Assembly (NCBI RefSeq): GCF_004331345.1
Contig: NZ_SJJZ01000002.1
Span: 1,302,001-1,366,000 of the forward strand
Reading direction: 5' to 3'
DNA length: 64,000 nt
Origin: Kribbella soli
GTDB taxonomy: Bacteria; Actinomycetota; Actinomycetes; Propionibacteriales; Kribbellaceae
Part shown: positions 41,493 to 50,002 of the stretch, piece after piece
Layout of the letters: every line of letters starts with the position of its first letter
Numbering within the stretch: position 1 is the stretch's first letter
Notes under the pieces: model-generated
Seen by the model: the letters and a program-made list of their open reading frames with translations, nothing else
What the model was told of the DNA's origin: nothing
Databases searched by the model: none
Program-made: the position numbers and the translations under genes

Positions 41493-41533
41493 CCGTCAGC
41501 GCCCGGGATGCAACCCTCTGTTCACGCCCGTCT

Positions 41534-41549
41534 GTCGAAGCGCTTCGAC
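41534..41549. promoter_or_regulatory. LacI-type operator B (GH3)
   Basis: GTCGAAGCGCTTCGAC, identical to operator A, 61 bases before the GH3 start. Its centre is 37 bases from that of operator C. Confidence 0.88.
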
Positions 41550-41570
41550 CAGCTTCCGCCGCCCGGTTGA

Positions 41571-41586
41571 ATCGAAGCGCTTCGAC
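41571..41586. promoter_or_regulatory. LacI-type operator C (GH3)
   Basis: ATCGAAGCGCTTCGAC differs from the perfect palindrome at the first base only. It lies 24 bases before the GH3 start, probably over or just after the transcription start, and could work with operator B. Confidence 0.85.
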
Positions 41587-41610
41587 ACCAGCCCGTGGAG
41601 TCGACCGCCG

Positions 41611-44394
41611 ATGAGTACTCCAGCCCCTCCCCCGTTCCGCGACCCGGCCCGGCCGCTCGACGAGCGGATCGACGATCTGCTCGCCCAGCTCACCCCGGAC
41701 GAGAAGGTCGCGTTCCTGCACCAGCACCAGCCTCCCGTCGCGCGCCTCGGTCTGGAGGCGTTCCGTACCGGCACCGAGGCCCTGCACGGTGTCGCCTGGC
41801 ACGGTCCGGCGACCGTCTTCCCGCAGGCGATCGGCCTGGCCACGAGCTGGAGTCCCGACCTCGTGCGCGCAGTCGGTGCGGCCGTCGGCGACGAGGTCCG
41901 CGTGTTCCACTGGAAGGACCCGGCCGGCGTCGGCCTCAACGTCTGGGCGCCGGTGGTCAACCCGTTGCGCGACCCGCGCTGGGGCCGCAACGAGGAGGGG
42001 TACGCCGAGGATCCCTGGCTGATCGGAGTGATCGCGACCGCGTACGGACACGGTCTGGCCGGCGACGACCCGACGTACCTGAAGACCGCTCCGACCCTGA
42101 AGCATTTCCTTGCCTACAACAACGAGACCGACCGCTGCACGACCTCGAGCAACCTGCCGCCGCGGGTCCTGCACGACTACGAACTGCCGGCGTTCCGCGC
42201 GCCGATCGAAGCGGGCGCAGCGGTCGCGGTGATGCCGTCGTACAACCTGGTGAACGGACGGCCCGCCCATCTCAGCCCGCTGATCAACGACGTACTCCGC
42301 ACGTGGACCACCGACGAGGTGCTGGTCGTCAGCGACGCCTACGCACCGGCCAATCTGTTCGGCCTGCAGCAGTACCTGCCCGACGGGCCGACCGGGTACG
42401 CCGCCGCGCTGAAGGCGGGTGTGGACAGCTTCACGCAGGACGGCACGGACCCCACCGCGACCGTGGAGCGGTTGACGACGGCGCTGGACCGCGGGCTGAT
42501 CACGGTCGCGGATCTCGACACCGCCGTACGGCGAGCGCTCGCGATCCGGTTCCGGCTGGGCGAATTCGACCCGCCCGAGCTCGATCCGTACCGCGCGCTC
42601 GAACCCGAACTGGTCAACTGCCCGACCCACCGCCGACTCGCCCAGGACGCGGCCCGCCAGGCGATCGTGCTGCTCAAGCACGATGACCACGTCCTGCCGC
42701 TGAACGCATCGACTCGCGTCGCCGTGGTCGGCCCACTCGCCGGCACGCTCTCTGAGGACTGGTACGCCGGAACCCTGCCTTACCAGGTGACCGCGCTGGA
42801 CGGCATCAAGGAACGACTCGGCCAGGTCGAGTACTGCGAGGGCGTCGATCGGATCACGCTCCGAATCGCGGGCTCGGCGTCGTACCTCATTGTCGGCGAC
42901 GACGCGGTGCTGCGGACCAGCACCGACGCCGGCGAGTTCGATCTCTTCGACTGGGGTGGCGACGCCTGGGCGTTGCGCTCGGTGCGGAACGGCCGGCATC
43001 TGACCGCGACCGACGACGGCGAACTGGTCGCGGACCAGCCCGGCCCGAACGGCTGGGAGGTCAAGCAGACCTTCAGGCTCGTGCAGTCGTCGAACGCCCT
43101 CCTCGTGCAGCACCTGCACAGCGGCCGGTACCTCCAAGTCGACTCGGACGGGACGGTCGGCCTTGCCGATCATGGGACCGCGTTCGAGCTCGAGGTGGTG
43201 GTCGACGGCGCGGAGAAGGCTGCGGAGCTGGCTGCGCGCGCCGACGTGACGATCGTTGTCGCGGGCAACCACCCGTTGGTGAACGGTCGCGAGACCGAGG
43301 ACCGGCAGACCCTGGACCTGCCGCCCGCTCAGGACCGGCTGATCCGGCAGGTGCACGCGGCGAATCCGCGGACTGTGCTCGTGCTGAGCAGCAGCTACCC
43401 GTACGCGATCGGCTGGGCGCAGCAGCACCTCCCGGCGATCCTGTGGTCCGCGCACGGCGGGCAGGAGTACGGCCGCGCGCTCGCCGACGTACTCTTCGGC
43501 GACCACGACCCGGCGGGCCGGCTGACCCAGACCTGGTACCACTCGGCCGCGGACCTGCCCGGACTGCTCGACTACGACATCATCGCGACGGACGCGACGT
43601 ACCTGTACTACCGGGGCACGCCGCTCTACCCGTTCGGCCACGGTCTCAGCTACACCAGCTTCGCGTACGGCGATCTGCAGCTGAGCACACCGTCCGTCCC
43701 GGCGGACGGCGAGGTCCGTGTCAGGTTCACGATCACCAATACCGGTGATCGCCCGGGGACGGAGACCGCTCAGCTGTACACCCGTCAACAGCGCTCGCGG
43801 GTCAAGCAACCGCTGCGGCAGCTACGTGGCTTCCGCCGAGTGGCGCTGGAGCCGGGCGAGAACGTGGAGGTCGAGCTGACCGTTGCCGCAGCGGACCTCG
43901 GTTTCTGGGACGTGACGCGCGACCGGCGCTGCGTCGAGACGGCGCGCCACAGCATCATGGTCGGCCGGTCCAGCACCGACCTGCGCCTGACGGCGACCCT
44001 CGATGTGCGCGGCGAGCAGATCCCGCCCCGAACGCTCACCCGCCTCGCCGCAACCAGCTTCGACGACTACTGCGCTGTCACGCTGACGACCGCATCACGC
44101 GACCATGGCGACGCGGCCCGCTCGCTGGAACCCCAAGCCTGGTTGGCCTTCGACGACATCATGCTCGAAGCGACGACGTACCAGGCCCGGGTTGCCAACC
44201 GCGGCGACCGACCCGCCACCGTCGAGCTCCGTGTGGACGATCCGCTGCACGGTGAGCTCCTGAGCACCGTGCAGGTGTCACCGACGGACGAGCTCGTCGC
44301 GATCGCGGGTGAGCTCGCCCCGGTGACCGGAGTACACACCCTCTACGCGGTGTTCTCCGCTACCGACGTCGTACTCGAGAGCTTCACCGTGTAG
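41611..44394 (+). CDS. GH3 beta-glucosidase/beta-xylosidase with fascin-like insertion
   Basis: 927 residues, no signal peptide, hence cytoplasmic. The GH3 N-terminal barrel has NVWAPVVNPLRDPRWGRN near residue 111, LKHFLAYNNE near 164 and the nucleophile Asp242 in VVSDAY. The C-terminal sandwich contains an insertion at about residues 415-533 with RNGRHLTATDDG and HSGRYLQVDSDG, which reads like a fascin/beta-trefoil fold. A fibronectin III-like domain follows (about 690-770) and a last beta-rich domain (about 800-927). It would trim the glucan backbone of xyloglucan oligosaccharides. Two LacI-type operators lie upstream. Its 3' end overlaps the convergent GH31 gene by 52 bp. Confidence 0.88.
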   Translation: MSTPAPPPFRDPARPLDERIDDLLAQLTPDEKVAFLHQHQPPVARLGLEAFRTGTEALHGVAWHGPATVFPQAIGLATSWSPDLVRAVGAAVGDEVRVFHWKDPAGVGLNVWAPVVNPLRDPRWGRNEEGYAEDPWLIGVIATAYGHGLAGDDPTYLKTAPTLKHFLAYNNETDRCTTSSNLPPRVLHDYELPAFRAPIEAGAAVAVMPSYNLVNGRPAHLSPLINDVLRTWTTDEVLVVSDAYAPANLFGLQQYLPDGPTGYAAALKAGVDSFTQDGTDPTATVERLTTALDRGLITVADLDTAVRRALAIRFRLGEFDPPELDPYRALEPELVNCPTHRRLAQDAARQAIVLLKHDDHVLPLNASTRVAVVGPLAGTLSEDWYAGTLPYQVTALDGIKERLGQVEYCEGVDRITLRIAGSASYLIVGDDAVLRTSTDAGEFDLFDWGGDAWALRSVRNGRHLTATDDGELVADQPGPNGWEVKQTFRLVQSSNALLVQHLHSGRYLQVDSDGTVGLADHGTAFELEVVVDGAEKAAELAARADVTIVVAGNHPLVNGRETEDRQTLDLPPAQDRLIRQVHAANPRTVLVLSSSYPYAIGWAQQHLPAILWSAHGGQEYGRALADVLFGDHDPAGRLTQTWYHSAADLPGLLDYDIIATDATYLYYRGTPLYPFGHGLSYTSFAYGDLQLSTPSVPADGEVRVRFTITNTGDRPGTETAQLYTRQQRSRVKQPLRQLRGFRRVALEPGENVEVELTVAAADLGFWDVTRDRRCVETARHSIMVGRSSTDLRLTATLDVRGEQIPPRTLTRLAATSFDDYCAVTLTTASRDHGDAARSLEPQAWLAFDDIMLEATTYQARVANRGDRPATVELRVDDPLHGELLSTVQVSPTDELVAIAGELAPVTGVHTLYAVFSATDVVLESFTV

Positions 44395-46574
44395 CGCTCG
44401 CAGGTCCCTTCGACCACGCGGGACTCCACCTGCCCGGCCCGGAACACCAGCTCGATCACCACATCTCCGAGCGCAACCGTCGTGACCTGTCCCTCGGACG
44501 GCTCGAACCAGCGCAGTTCGACGCCGTCTGCCCAGTCGTACTCGGCGCGGTCGTCGACGGCGCCGATCGGGATCACCGCGCCCTCCCGCACGAACAGCGG
44601 CAACGAGTCGAACCCGTGCGCCTGCTGCACCCACGCCGGGCCGCTCAGCACCTCACCGGTCAGCAGCGACGTCCAGCGCCCCTGCGGCAGGTAGAACGAG
44701 ACCTCACCGTCGAAGCTCATCACCGGTGCGACGAGCAGGTCCGGTCCCAGCAGGTACTGGCGGTCCAGATAGGCCACCGCAGGATCGTCCGGGAACTCCA
44801 GCACCATCGGCCGCATCATCGGCACTCCGTCACGGTGCGCCTCTTCAGCAGCGGCGGCCAGGTACGGCATCAACGACAGCTTCAGCTTGGTGAACTTCCG
44901 CAGTACGTCGACCGCTTCCTCGTCGAACGCCCACGGCACCCGGTACGACGACGAGCCGTGCAGCCGGGAATGCGACGAGAGCAACCCGAACGCCACCCAC
45001 CGCTTGAAGATCGCCGGATCCGGCTTGCCCTCGAACCCGCCGATGTCGTGACTCCAGTAGCCGAACCCGGACGAGGCCAGCGACAACCCGCCGCGCAGCG
45101 ATTCCGCCATCGCCTCGAACGTCGACTCGCAGTCGCCGCCCCAGTGCACCGGGAACTGCTGACCGCCGGCTGTCGCGGAGCGGGCGAACAGGACCGCCTC
45201 GCCGGCGCCGCGGTTCTCCTCCAGCAGTCCGAACACAGCCGCGTTGTAGAGCTGCGCGTAGTAGTTGTGCATCCGCTCCGGGTCGGAACCGTCGTACCAG
45301 GCGACGTCGGTAGGGATACGTTCGCCGAAGTCGGTCTTGAAGCAGTCGACGCCGATGTCGATCAGGGCCTGCAGCTTCGAGCGGAACCACGCGGTCGCGT
45401 CCGGGTTGGTGAAGTCGACGATCGCCATCCCGGCCTGCCACATGTCCCACTGCCAGACCGAACCGTCCGGGCGCTTCAGCAGGTACCCGAGCCGGCGGCC
45501 CTCCTCGAACAGCACCGAGCGCTGTGCGATGTACGGGTTGATCCAGAGGCTGACCCGCAGACCCCGCTCCTTGAGGCGGCGGACCATCCCGGCCGGATCC
45601 GGGAACGCGATCGGGTCCCAGACGAAGTCGCACCAGTGGAACTGCCGCATCCAGAAACAGTCGAAATGGAAGACGCTCAGCGGCAGGTCCCGCGACGCCA
45701 TCCCGTCGACGAACGCGCTCGTCGTCTCCTCGGTGTAGTCCGTCGTGAACGAGGTCGACAACCACAACCCCATCGACCAGGCGGGAACGCGGGCAGGTCG
45801 TCCGGTGAGGGCGGTGTAGCGGCGCAGGACGTCCTTCGGCGTCGGGCCGGCGAAAACGTAGTACCCGAGCTCTTCGCCTTCGACGCTGAACTGGTTGCGG
45901 GAGGTGACCTCCGAGCCGACCTCGAACGACACGCGGGCGGGGCTGTCGACCAGTACGCCGTACCCCTTGCTGCTCAGATAGAACGGGACGTTCTTGTACG
46001 CCTGCTCGCTCGACGTACCGCCGTCGGCGTTCCAACTGTCGACCACCTGACCGTTCTTGACGAACGCACCGAACCGTTCGCCGAGCCCGTAGATCGCCTC
46101 GCCGATCCCCAGCGCCAACTGCTCGTGCACGTAACGCTTGCCGTCGGTATCGGTGATCAGACCGACGCTGCGCGCCCCCGAGTTCGTCAGCGGCTTCCCG
46201 TCCTGCTCGAACCGCACGTCCCACGGCCCCTCGAGCGCGATCACCACGCTCAGCTCCCCCGAGGTCAGCCGTGCCTCGGTGGCACCGACCTCGACCTTCA
46301 CCGGATGCTCGTCGTCGGTGTTCAGCCGGTACGACGGCCGCGCGGGCAATCCGCCGAGGTGGTGCGCGATCCGGACGCCGATCACGCCGCGAGCCGGCGA
46401 GGAGAACGTCACCGTGAACATCGGCTGGTTGAGGGTGTCACCGCGCCGCTCGATCCGCTTGACCGGCGCGAACACCGTCAGGTCCCGGTCCCCCGCTTGC
46501 ACACTCTCGACCTCGGCCGGCCGTAACCGGGTGAGTCCCGCCCGCAACTGCCAGTACCCATCGGTGAACTTCAT
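44343..46574 (-). CDS. GH31 alpha-xylosidase, YicI-like
   Basis: 743 residues, no signal peptide. The nucleophile Asp415 is in CFKTDFGERIPTDV, matching YicI numbering within one residue, and the acid/base Asp481 is in HWGGDCES. HFDCFWMRQFHWCDF carries the Cys-Phe pair that in YicI makes the pocket specific for xylose over glucose. It removes alpha-1,6-xylose from the non-reducing end of imported xyloglucan oligosaccharides. GAGAGAGG precedes the ATG and a 24-bp perfect operator lies 25 bases upstream. This is the strongest marker that the locus is for xyloglucan. Confidence 0.95.
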   Translation of the reverse strand: MKFTDGYWQLRAGLTRLRPAEVESVQAGDRDLTVFAPVKRIERRGDTLNQPMFTVTFSSPARGVIGVRIAHHLGGLPARPSYRLNTDDEHPVKVEVGATEARLTSGELSVVIALEGPWDVRFEQDGKPLTNSGARSVGLITDTDGKRYVHEQLALGIGEAIYGLGERFGAFVKNGQVVDSWNADGGTSSEQAYKNVPFYLSSKGYGVLVDSPARVSFEVGSEVTSRNQFSVEGEELGYYVFAGPTPKDVLRRYTALTGRPARVPAWSMGLWLSTSFTTDYTEETTSAFVDGMASRDLPLSVFHFDCFWMRQFHWCDFVWDPIAFPDPAGMVRRLKERGLRVSLWINPYIAQRSVLFEEGRRLGYLLKRPDGSVWQWDMWQAGMAIVDFTNPDATAWFRSKLQALIDIGVDCFKTDFGERIPTDVAWYDGSDPERMHNYYAQLYNAAVFGLLEENRGAGEAVLFARSATAGGQQFPVHWGGDCESTFEAMAESLRGGLSLASSGFGYWSHDIGGFEGKPDPAIFKRWVAFGLLSSHSRLHGSSSYRVPWAFDEEAVDVLRKFTKLKLSLMPYLAAAAEEAHRDGVPMMRPMVLEFPDDPAVAYLDRQYLLGPDLLVAPVMSFDGEVSFYLPQGRWTSLLTGEVLSGPAWVQQAHGFDSLPLFVREGAVIPIGAVDDRAEYDWADGVELRWFEPSEGQVTTVALGDVVIELVFRAGQVESRVVEGTCERYTVKLSSTTSVAENTA

Positions 46575-46598
46575 CGTGGACAGCCTCTCTCGGGCGGG

Positions 46599-46622
46599 GG
46601 TTGTCGAAGCGCTTCGACAACC
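46599..46622. promoter_or_regulatory. LacI-type operator D (GH31)
   Basis: A perfect 24-bp palindrome, arm GGTTGTCGAAGC, extending the 16-bp core of operators A and B by four base pairs on each side. It is the strongest site by symmetry and stands 25 bases before the GH31 start. The divergent response-regulator gene is 77 bases away on the other side and may be affected. Confidence 0.9.
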
Positions 46623-46660
46623 GTAGGTACGCCAACTTCACGGCGTCAAGTTGTGGGCCA

Positions 46661-46682
46661 CTCAGCGGATTCTCAGCGGTCT
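46661..46682 (+). promoter_or_regulatory. Direct repeat, probable OmpR-type box
   Basis: CTCAGCGGATT and CTCAGCGGTCT are adjacent 11-base direct repeats, 17 bases before the response-regulator ATG. An 11-base period is usual for tandem binding of OmpR/PhoP-type regulators, so autoregulation is likely. Confidence 0.55.
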
Positions 46683-46699
46683 GCGGTGAGACTGTGAGG

Positions 46700-47377
46700 A
46701 TGCGAGTGCTGATGGTCGAGGACGAACTGCGGCTGGCCGACACGGTGCACCGTGGGCTGACCGACGCCGGTTTCGTGGTGGAGCTGGTGCACGACGGCGA
46801 GAACGCGGTGTGGGCCGCGACCGAGCACAGCTACGACGTGATCGTGCTCGACATCATGCTGCCGAAGCTGAACGGGTACCGCGTGCTCGAACTGCTCCGG
46901 GCGCGCGGGATCTGGACGCCGGTGCTGATGCTGACCGCGAAGGACGGCGAGTACGACCAGACCGACGCGTTCGATCTCGGCGCGGACGACTACCTGACCA
47001 AGCCGTTCAGCTTCCTGGTCCTGGTCGCCCGGCTGCGGGCACTGATCCGGCGCGGCGGCCCGGAGCGTCCTGTCGTGCTGACGGCCGGCGACCTGACCCT
47101 CGACGTGGCCCGGCGGCGGGTGGAACGCGACGGGCGGGAGATCACCCTCACGCCCCGCGAGTTCGGGCTCCTGGAGTTCCTGATGCGGCACCGCGGGGAC
47201 ACCGTGAGCAAGACCGAGATCCTCGCCGGGGTCTGGGATCCGGCCTTCGACGGCGACCCGAACGTCGTCGAGGTCTACGTCCGCTACCTGCGGAAGAAGA
47301 TCGACACCCCGTTCGCCCGGCACGCGATCGAGACCATCCGCGGGATGGGCTACCGGCTGAACCCCGAGGGCGGCTGA
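46700..47377 (+). CDS. OmpR-family response regulator
   Basis: 225 residues from ATG 46700; a longer frame upstream runs through the LacI-type operator and is not coding. The receiver has VEDE (residues 6-9), phospho-acceptor Asp51 in VLDIMLPK and Lys in LTKPFSF. The winged-helix domain has LTPREFGLLEFLMRH and ends VEVYVRYLRKKI, ETIRGMGYRL. It pairs with the following kinase, 14 bp downstream. No link to xyloglucan use is seen beyond position. Confidence 0.93.
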   Translation: MRVLMVEDELRLADTVHRGLTDAGFVVELVHDGENAVWAATEHSYDVIVLDIMLPKLNGYRVLELLRARGIWTPVLMLTAKDGEYDQTDAFDLGADDYLTKPFSFLVLVARLRALIRRGGPERPVVLTAGDLTLDVARRRVERDGREITLTPREFGLLEFLMRHRGDTVSKTEILAGVWDPAFDGDPNVVEVYVRYLRKKIDTPFARHAIETIRGMGYRLNPEGG

Positions 47378-47391
47378 GCCAGACTAGGTGT

Positions 47392-48804
47392 GTGAGCACG
47401 GTGGTGCGACGTCGCGTCGACGGGTGGTACCGGACCGCCGGAGGTCTGCGGCAGGCCAGCGTGCGCAGCCGCTCGACCGCGGCCGCGGTGATCGTGGTCG
47501 CTGTCGCGATGATGCTCGGCGCGGCCGCGCTGCTGCTGCTCCTGCAGCGCGCCCTGATCACCGAAGTCTCCGACGCCGCCGAAGGTCGCGTCGGCGACAT
47601 CGCCAGGCAGGTCAGCGCGAAGGGTACGGCGGGACTCACGAACGACCTCGCCGAGACCACGCGCGCCGGCCAACTGATCCAGGTGCTCGACCCGTCCGGC
47701 CGGGTCGTCGCGGCCTCGTCGACCCGGGTCGACACCACTCCGCTCACCGATCTCCGCCCACCGGCCGACGCACTGCTCCGGGCGCAGGTCGGCGACATGC
47801 CACTGATCGACGACGACCACTCGTTCCTGATCGTCGCGCAGGGAGCGGCGTACGACGGCCGCACGTACACCGTCGTGGTCGCGTCGTCCGTGGAGACCCA
47901 GCGGCAGACGGTCGCGACCGTGGCGAAGTACCTGGCGATCGGATTCCCGGCGTTGCTGATCGTGGTCGGTGTCGCCGGCTGGCTGATGGTCGGGCAGGCA
48001 CTGCGACCGGTGGAACGGATCCGCGGCCGCGTGCAGCGCATCGGCACCAGGGACCTGACCGAGCGGGTCCCGGTGCCGCAGACGCGGGACGAGATCGCGC
48101 GGCTCGCGGTGACGATGAACGAGATGCTCGACCGGCTGGAGGCCGGACAGGCGACGCAGCGGGCGTTCGTGGCGGACGCCAGCCACGAGTTGCGGTCGCC
48201 GCTGGCCACGCTGACGGCGGCACTGGAGGTGATCGAGGCGGACACCACCGGTGAGGCGTGGCACGAGCTACGTCAGGTGATGGCGACCGAGACCGACCGG
48301 ATGCGGCAACTGGTCGAGGACCTGCTGCTGCTCGCGAAGGCCGACGACACCGGGATCCGGATGCGGCAGGTCGACGTGGATCTCGACGACCTGGTGGCGG
48401 CCGAGCTCCAGCGGCTGCGGAGTTCGGCGCCCGACCTCACAGTGACCGGCGACGTACATCCGGTACGGGTCGTCGGCGATCCCGGCCGGTTGAGCCAGGT
48501 ACTGCGGAATCTCGTCGACAACGCCGCCCGCGCCGCACACACCACGGTCCACCTGGCCACGGCCGAGCAGAACGGGTCCGCGATCATCACGGTGTCGGAC
48601 GACGGCGACGGGATCCCCGAGCAGGACCGGCAGCGCGTCTTCGAACGCTTCGTCCGCCTGGACACCAGCCGCTCCCGCGCCAGCGGCGGCTCCGGCCTAG
48701 GCCTGTCGATCGCCCGCGAAATCACCCACGCCCACAACGGCACCGTCACCCTGACCTCCTCGGCCACCGGCGGCACCACAGCCACCGTCACCCTCCCGAA
48801 CTGA
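47392..48804 (+). CDS. Two-component sensor histidine kinase with HAMP domain
   Basis: 470 residues from GTG 47392. Two membrane segments (about residues 30-52 and 180-202) enclose an extracellular sensor domain of about 125 residues, followed by HAMP (LRPVERIRGRVQRIG). The phospho-acceptor is His265 in ADASHELRSPLATL; the N-box is LRNLVDNAARAA, and G boxes are SDDGDGIP and GSGLGLSIA. It resembles MprB/TcrY-type actinobacterial kinases. Signal unknown. Confidence 0.92.
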   Translation: MSTVVRRRVDGWYRTAGGLRQASVRSRSTAAAVIVVAVAMMLGAAALLLLLQRALITEVSDAAEGRVGDIARQVSAKGTAGLTNDLAETTRAGQLIQVLDPSGRVVAASSTRVDTTPLTDLRPPADALLRAQVGDMPLIDDDHSFLIVAQGAAYDGRTYTVVVASSVETQRQTVATVAKYLAIGFPALLIVVGVAGWLMVGQALRPVERIRGRVQRIGTRDLTERVPVPQTRDEIARLAVTMNEMLDRLEAGQATQRAFVADASHELRSPLATLTAALEVIEADTTGEAWHELRQVMATETDRMRQLVEDLLLLAKADDTGIRMRQVDVDLDDLVAAELQRLRSSAPDLTVTGDVHPVRVVGDPGRLSQVLRNLVDNAARAAHTTVHLATAEQNGSAIITVSDDGDGIPEQDRQRVFERFVRLDTSRSRASGGSGLGLSIAREITHAHNGTVTLTSSATGGTTATVTLPN

Positions 48805-48850
48805 CCACAGACCGAAATCCTGGGCGACCCGGCGGCACCCGTGGGTCAGG

Positions 48851-49504
48851 ATGGAACGCATGGACGTTTCGGTGGTGCTCGGGTTCCTGGTCGCGGTCTT
48901 CCTGGTCAGCGTCGTACCGGGACCGGACATGCTGTTCATCGTCGCGAACGCGGCGGCCGGCGGGCGACGTACCGGGGTCGTGGCCGCGGCCGGGATGTCG
49001 ACGGGTCTGGCCGTGCACAGCGTTGCGGCGGCACTCGGGCTGGGTGCATTGATCCAGGCGGCGCCGCAGGTTCTGAACGGCGTGCGGATCGCGGGAGCGG
49101 CGTTCCTGCTCTATCTGGCCTATCTGACCTGGCGTGCGAGCCGGCAGGATTTCGGGGCGCCCGAGGACGCGCCGCAGCTGCCTCGGCGGACGCTGCGCCG
49201 GACGTACCTGATGGCGACCCTCACCAATCTGGCGAATCCGAAGGTGATCCTGTTCTACCTGGCGTTCGTTCCGCAGTTCATCACGACCGGGAGCGGCAGC
49301 TGGCCGGCGACGGTGCAGTTCCTGGTGCTCGGGGTGGTGTTCATTCTGGTCGGCTTCCCGGTCGACGCGGGCGCGGCGCTGGTGGCCGGCACGCTCACCG
49401 AGAAGTTCTTCCGTACCGGGAGCAGGATCCGGCGGCGGCTCGAGCGGGTCACGGCGGCGATCTTCGCGGGACTTGCCGCTCGGCTCGCCATCGACATCCA
49501 CTGA
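48851..49504 (+). CDS. LysE-family amino acid exporter
   Basis: 217 residues with six hydrophobic segments. VVPGPDMLFIVANAAAGGRR near residue 19 is the LysE/RhtB signature, and NLANPKVILFYLAFVPQF near 132 is the second conserved loop. It exports an amino acid or related compound. ATG 48860 is an equally possible start, since AGGA lies at a better distance from it. Next gene starts 36 bp later. Confidence 0.9.
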   Translation: MERMDVSVVLGFLVAVFLVSVVPGPDMLFIVANAAAGGRRTGVVAAAGMSTGLAVHSVAAALGLGALIQAAPQVLNGVRIAGAAFLLYLAYLTWRASRQDFGAPEDAPQLPRRTLRRTYLMATLTNLANPKVILFYLAFVPQFITTGSGSWPATVQFLVLGVVFILVGFPVDAGAALVAGTLTEKFFRTGSRIRRRLERVTAAIFAGLAARLAIDIH

Positions 49505-49540
49505 GGAGTGGACCAAGCTGGGGTGGAGGAGGTGGGTGTG

Positions 49541-49732
49541 GTGAAAGCTGTAGCAGGCGACCATGTCGTGGTGGAGAGCAGCCACCTGTCGGCACACCGG
49601 CGCGAAGGACAGATCGTCGAGGTACACGATCCGAACGGCGCACCGCCGTACCTCGTGCACTGGACCGACACCGACACCGAGTCACTGTTCTTCCCAGGTC
49701 CTGACGCCCACATCGTGCACGCCAGTAGCTAG
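49541..49732 (+). CDS. DUF1918 protein
   Basis: 63 residues from GTG 49541, eight bases after GGAGG; a longer in-frame version from 49508 lacks such a site. The whole protein is one SH3-like beta-barrel: DHVVVESSHLSAHRREGQIV, then PPYLVHWTDTDTESLFFPGP. DUF1918 proteins are widespread small actinobacterial proteins of unknown function. Confidence 0.88.
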   Translation: MKAVAGDHVVVESSHLSAHRREGQIVEVHDPNGAPPYLVHWTDTDTESLFFPGPDAHIVHASS

Positions 49733-50002
49733 GAGACGCGGCTGCGGCTCGGCGGCCGCAGTCGTCTGACCGCGTCATTGATCCGGCGCGGCCGGGATCA
49801 TCAACGCCAACTGAGGTCGCGAGCTCCACCGCAGGTCACACCGGGCCGCGTTGGCGGTCTCCCGATCCGGGAAACAATGGTTGCTCCTAGCATCTGTTTC
49901 GCCTGTGGACAAGTTGACAGGAAGTTGCCAATAGCGGGAGCCCTTGCACATAAGGGATGCGCGGGTCGAAAACTGTCCGTGGGTGTGTCTAGGGTCTTGG
50001 GT
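49733..50002. other. Noncoding 270-bp stretch before the HNH gene
   Basis: No credible reading frame. It has lower GC content than its surroundings in 49880-49990, including a TTGACA at 49915-49920 without a matching -10 at normal spacing, and the TAGGGT -10 described separately. Such AT-richer leaders are usual before 13E12-type genes. Confidence 0.5.
49990..49995 (+). promoter_or_regulatory. -10 element of a probable leaderless HNH-protein transcript
   Basis: TAGGGT fits TANNNT and ends seven bases before the ATG, with no Shine-Dalgarno sequence between. Confidence 0.5.
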
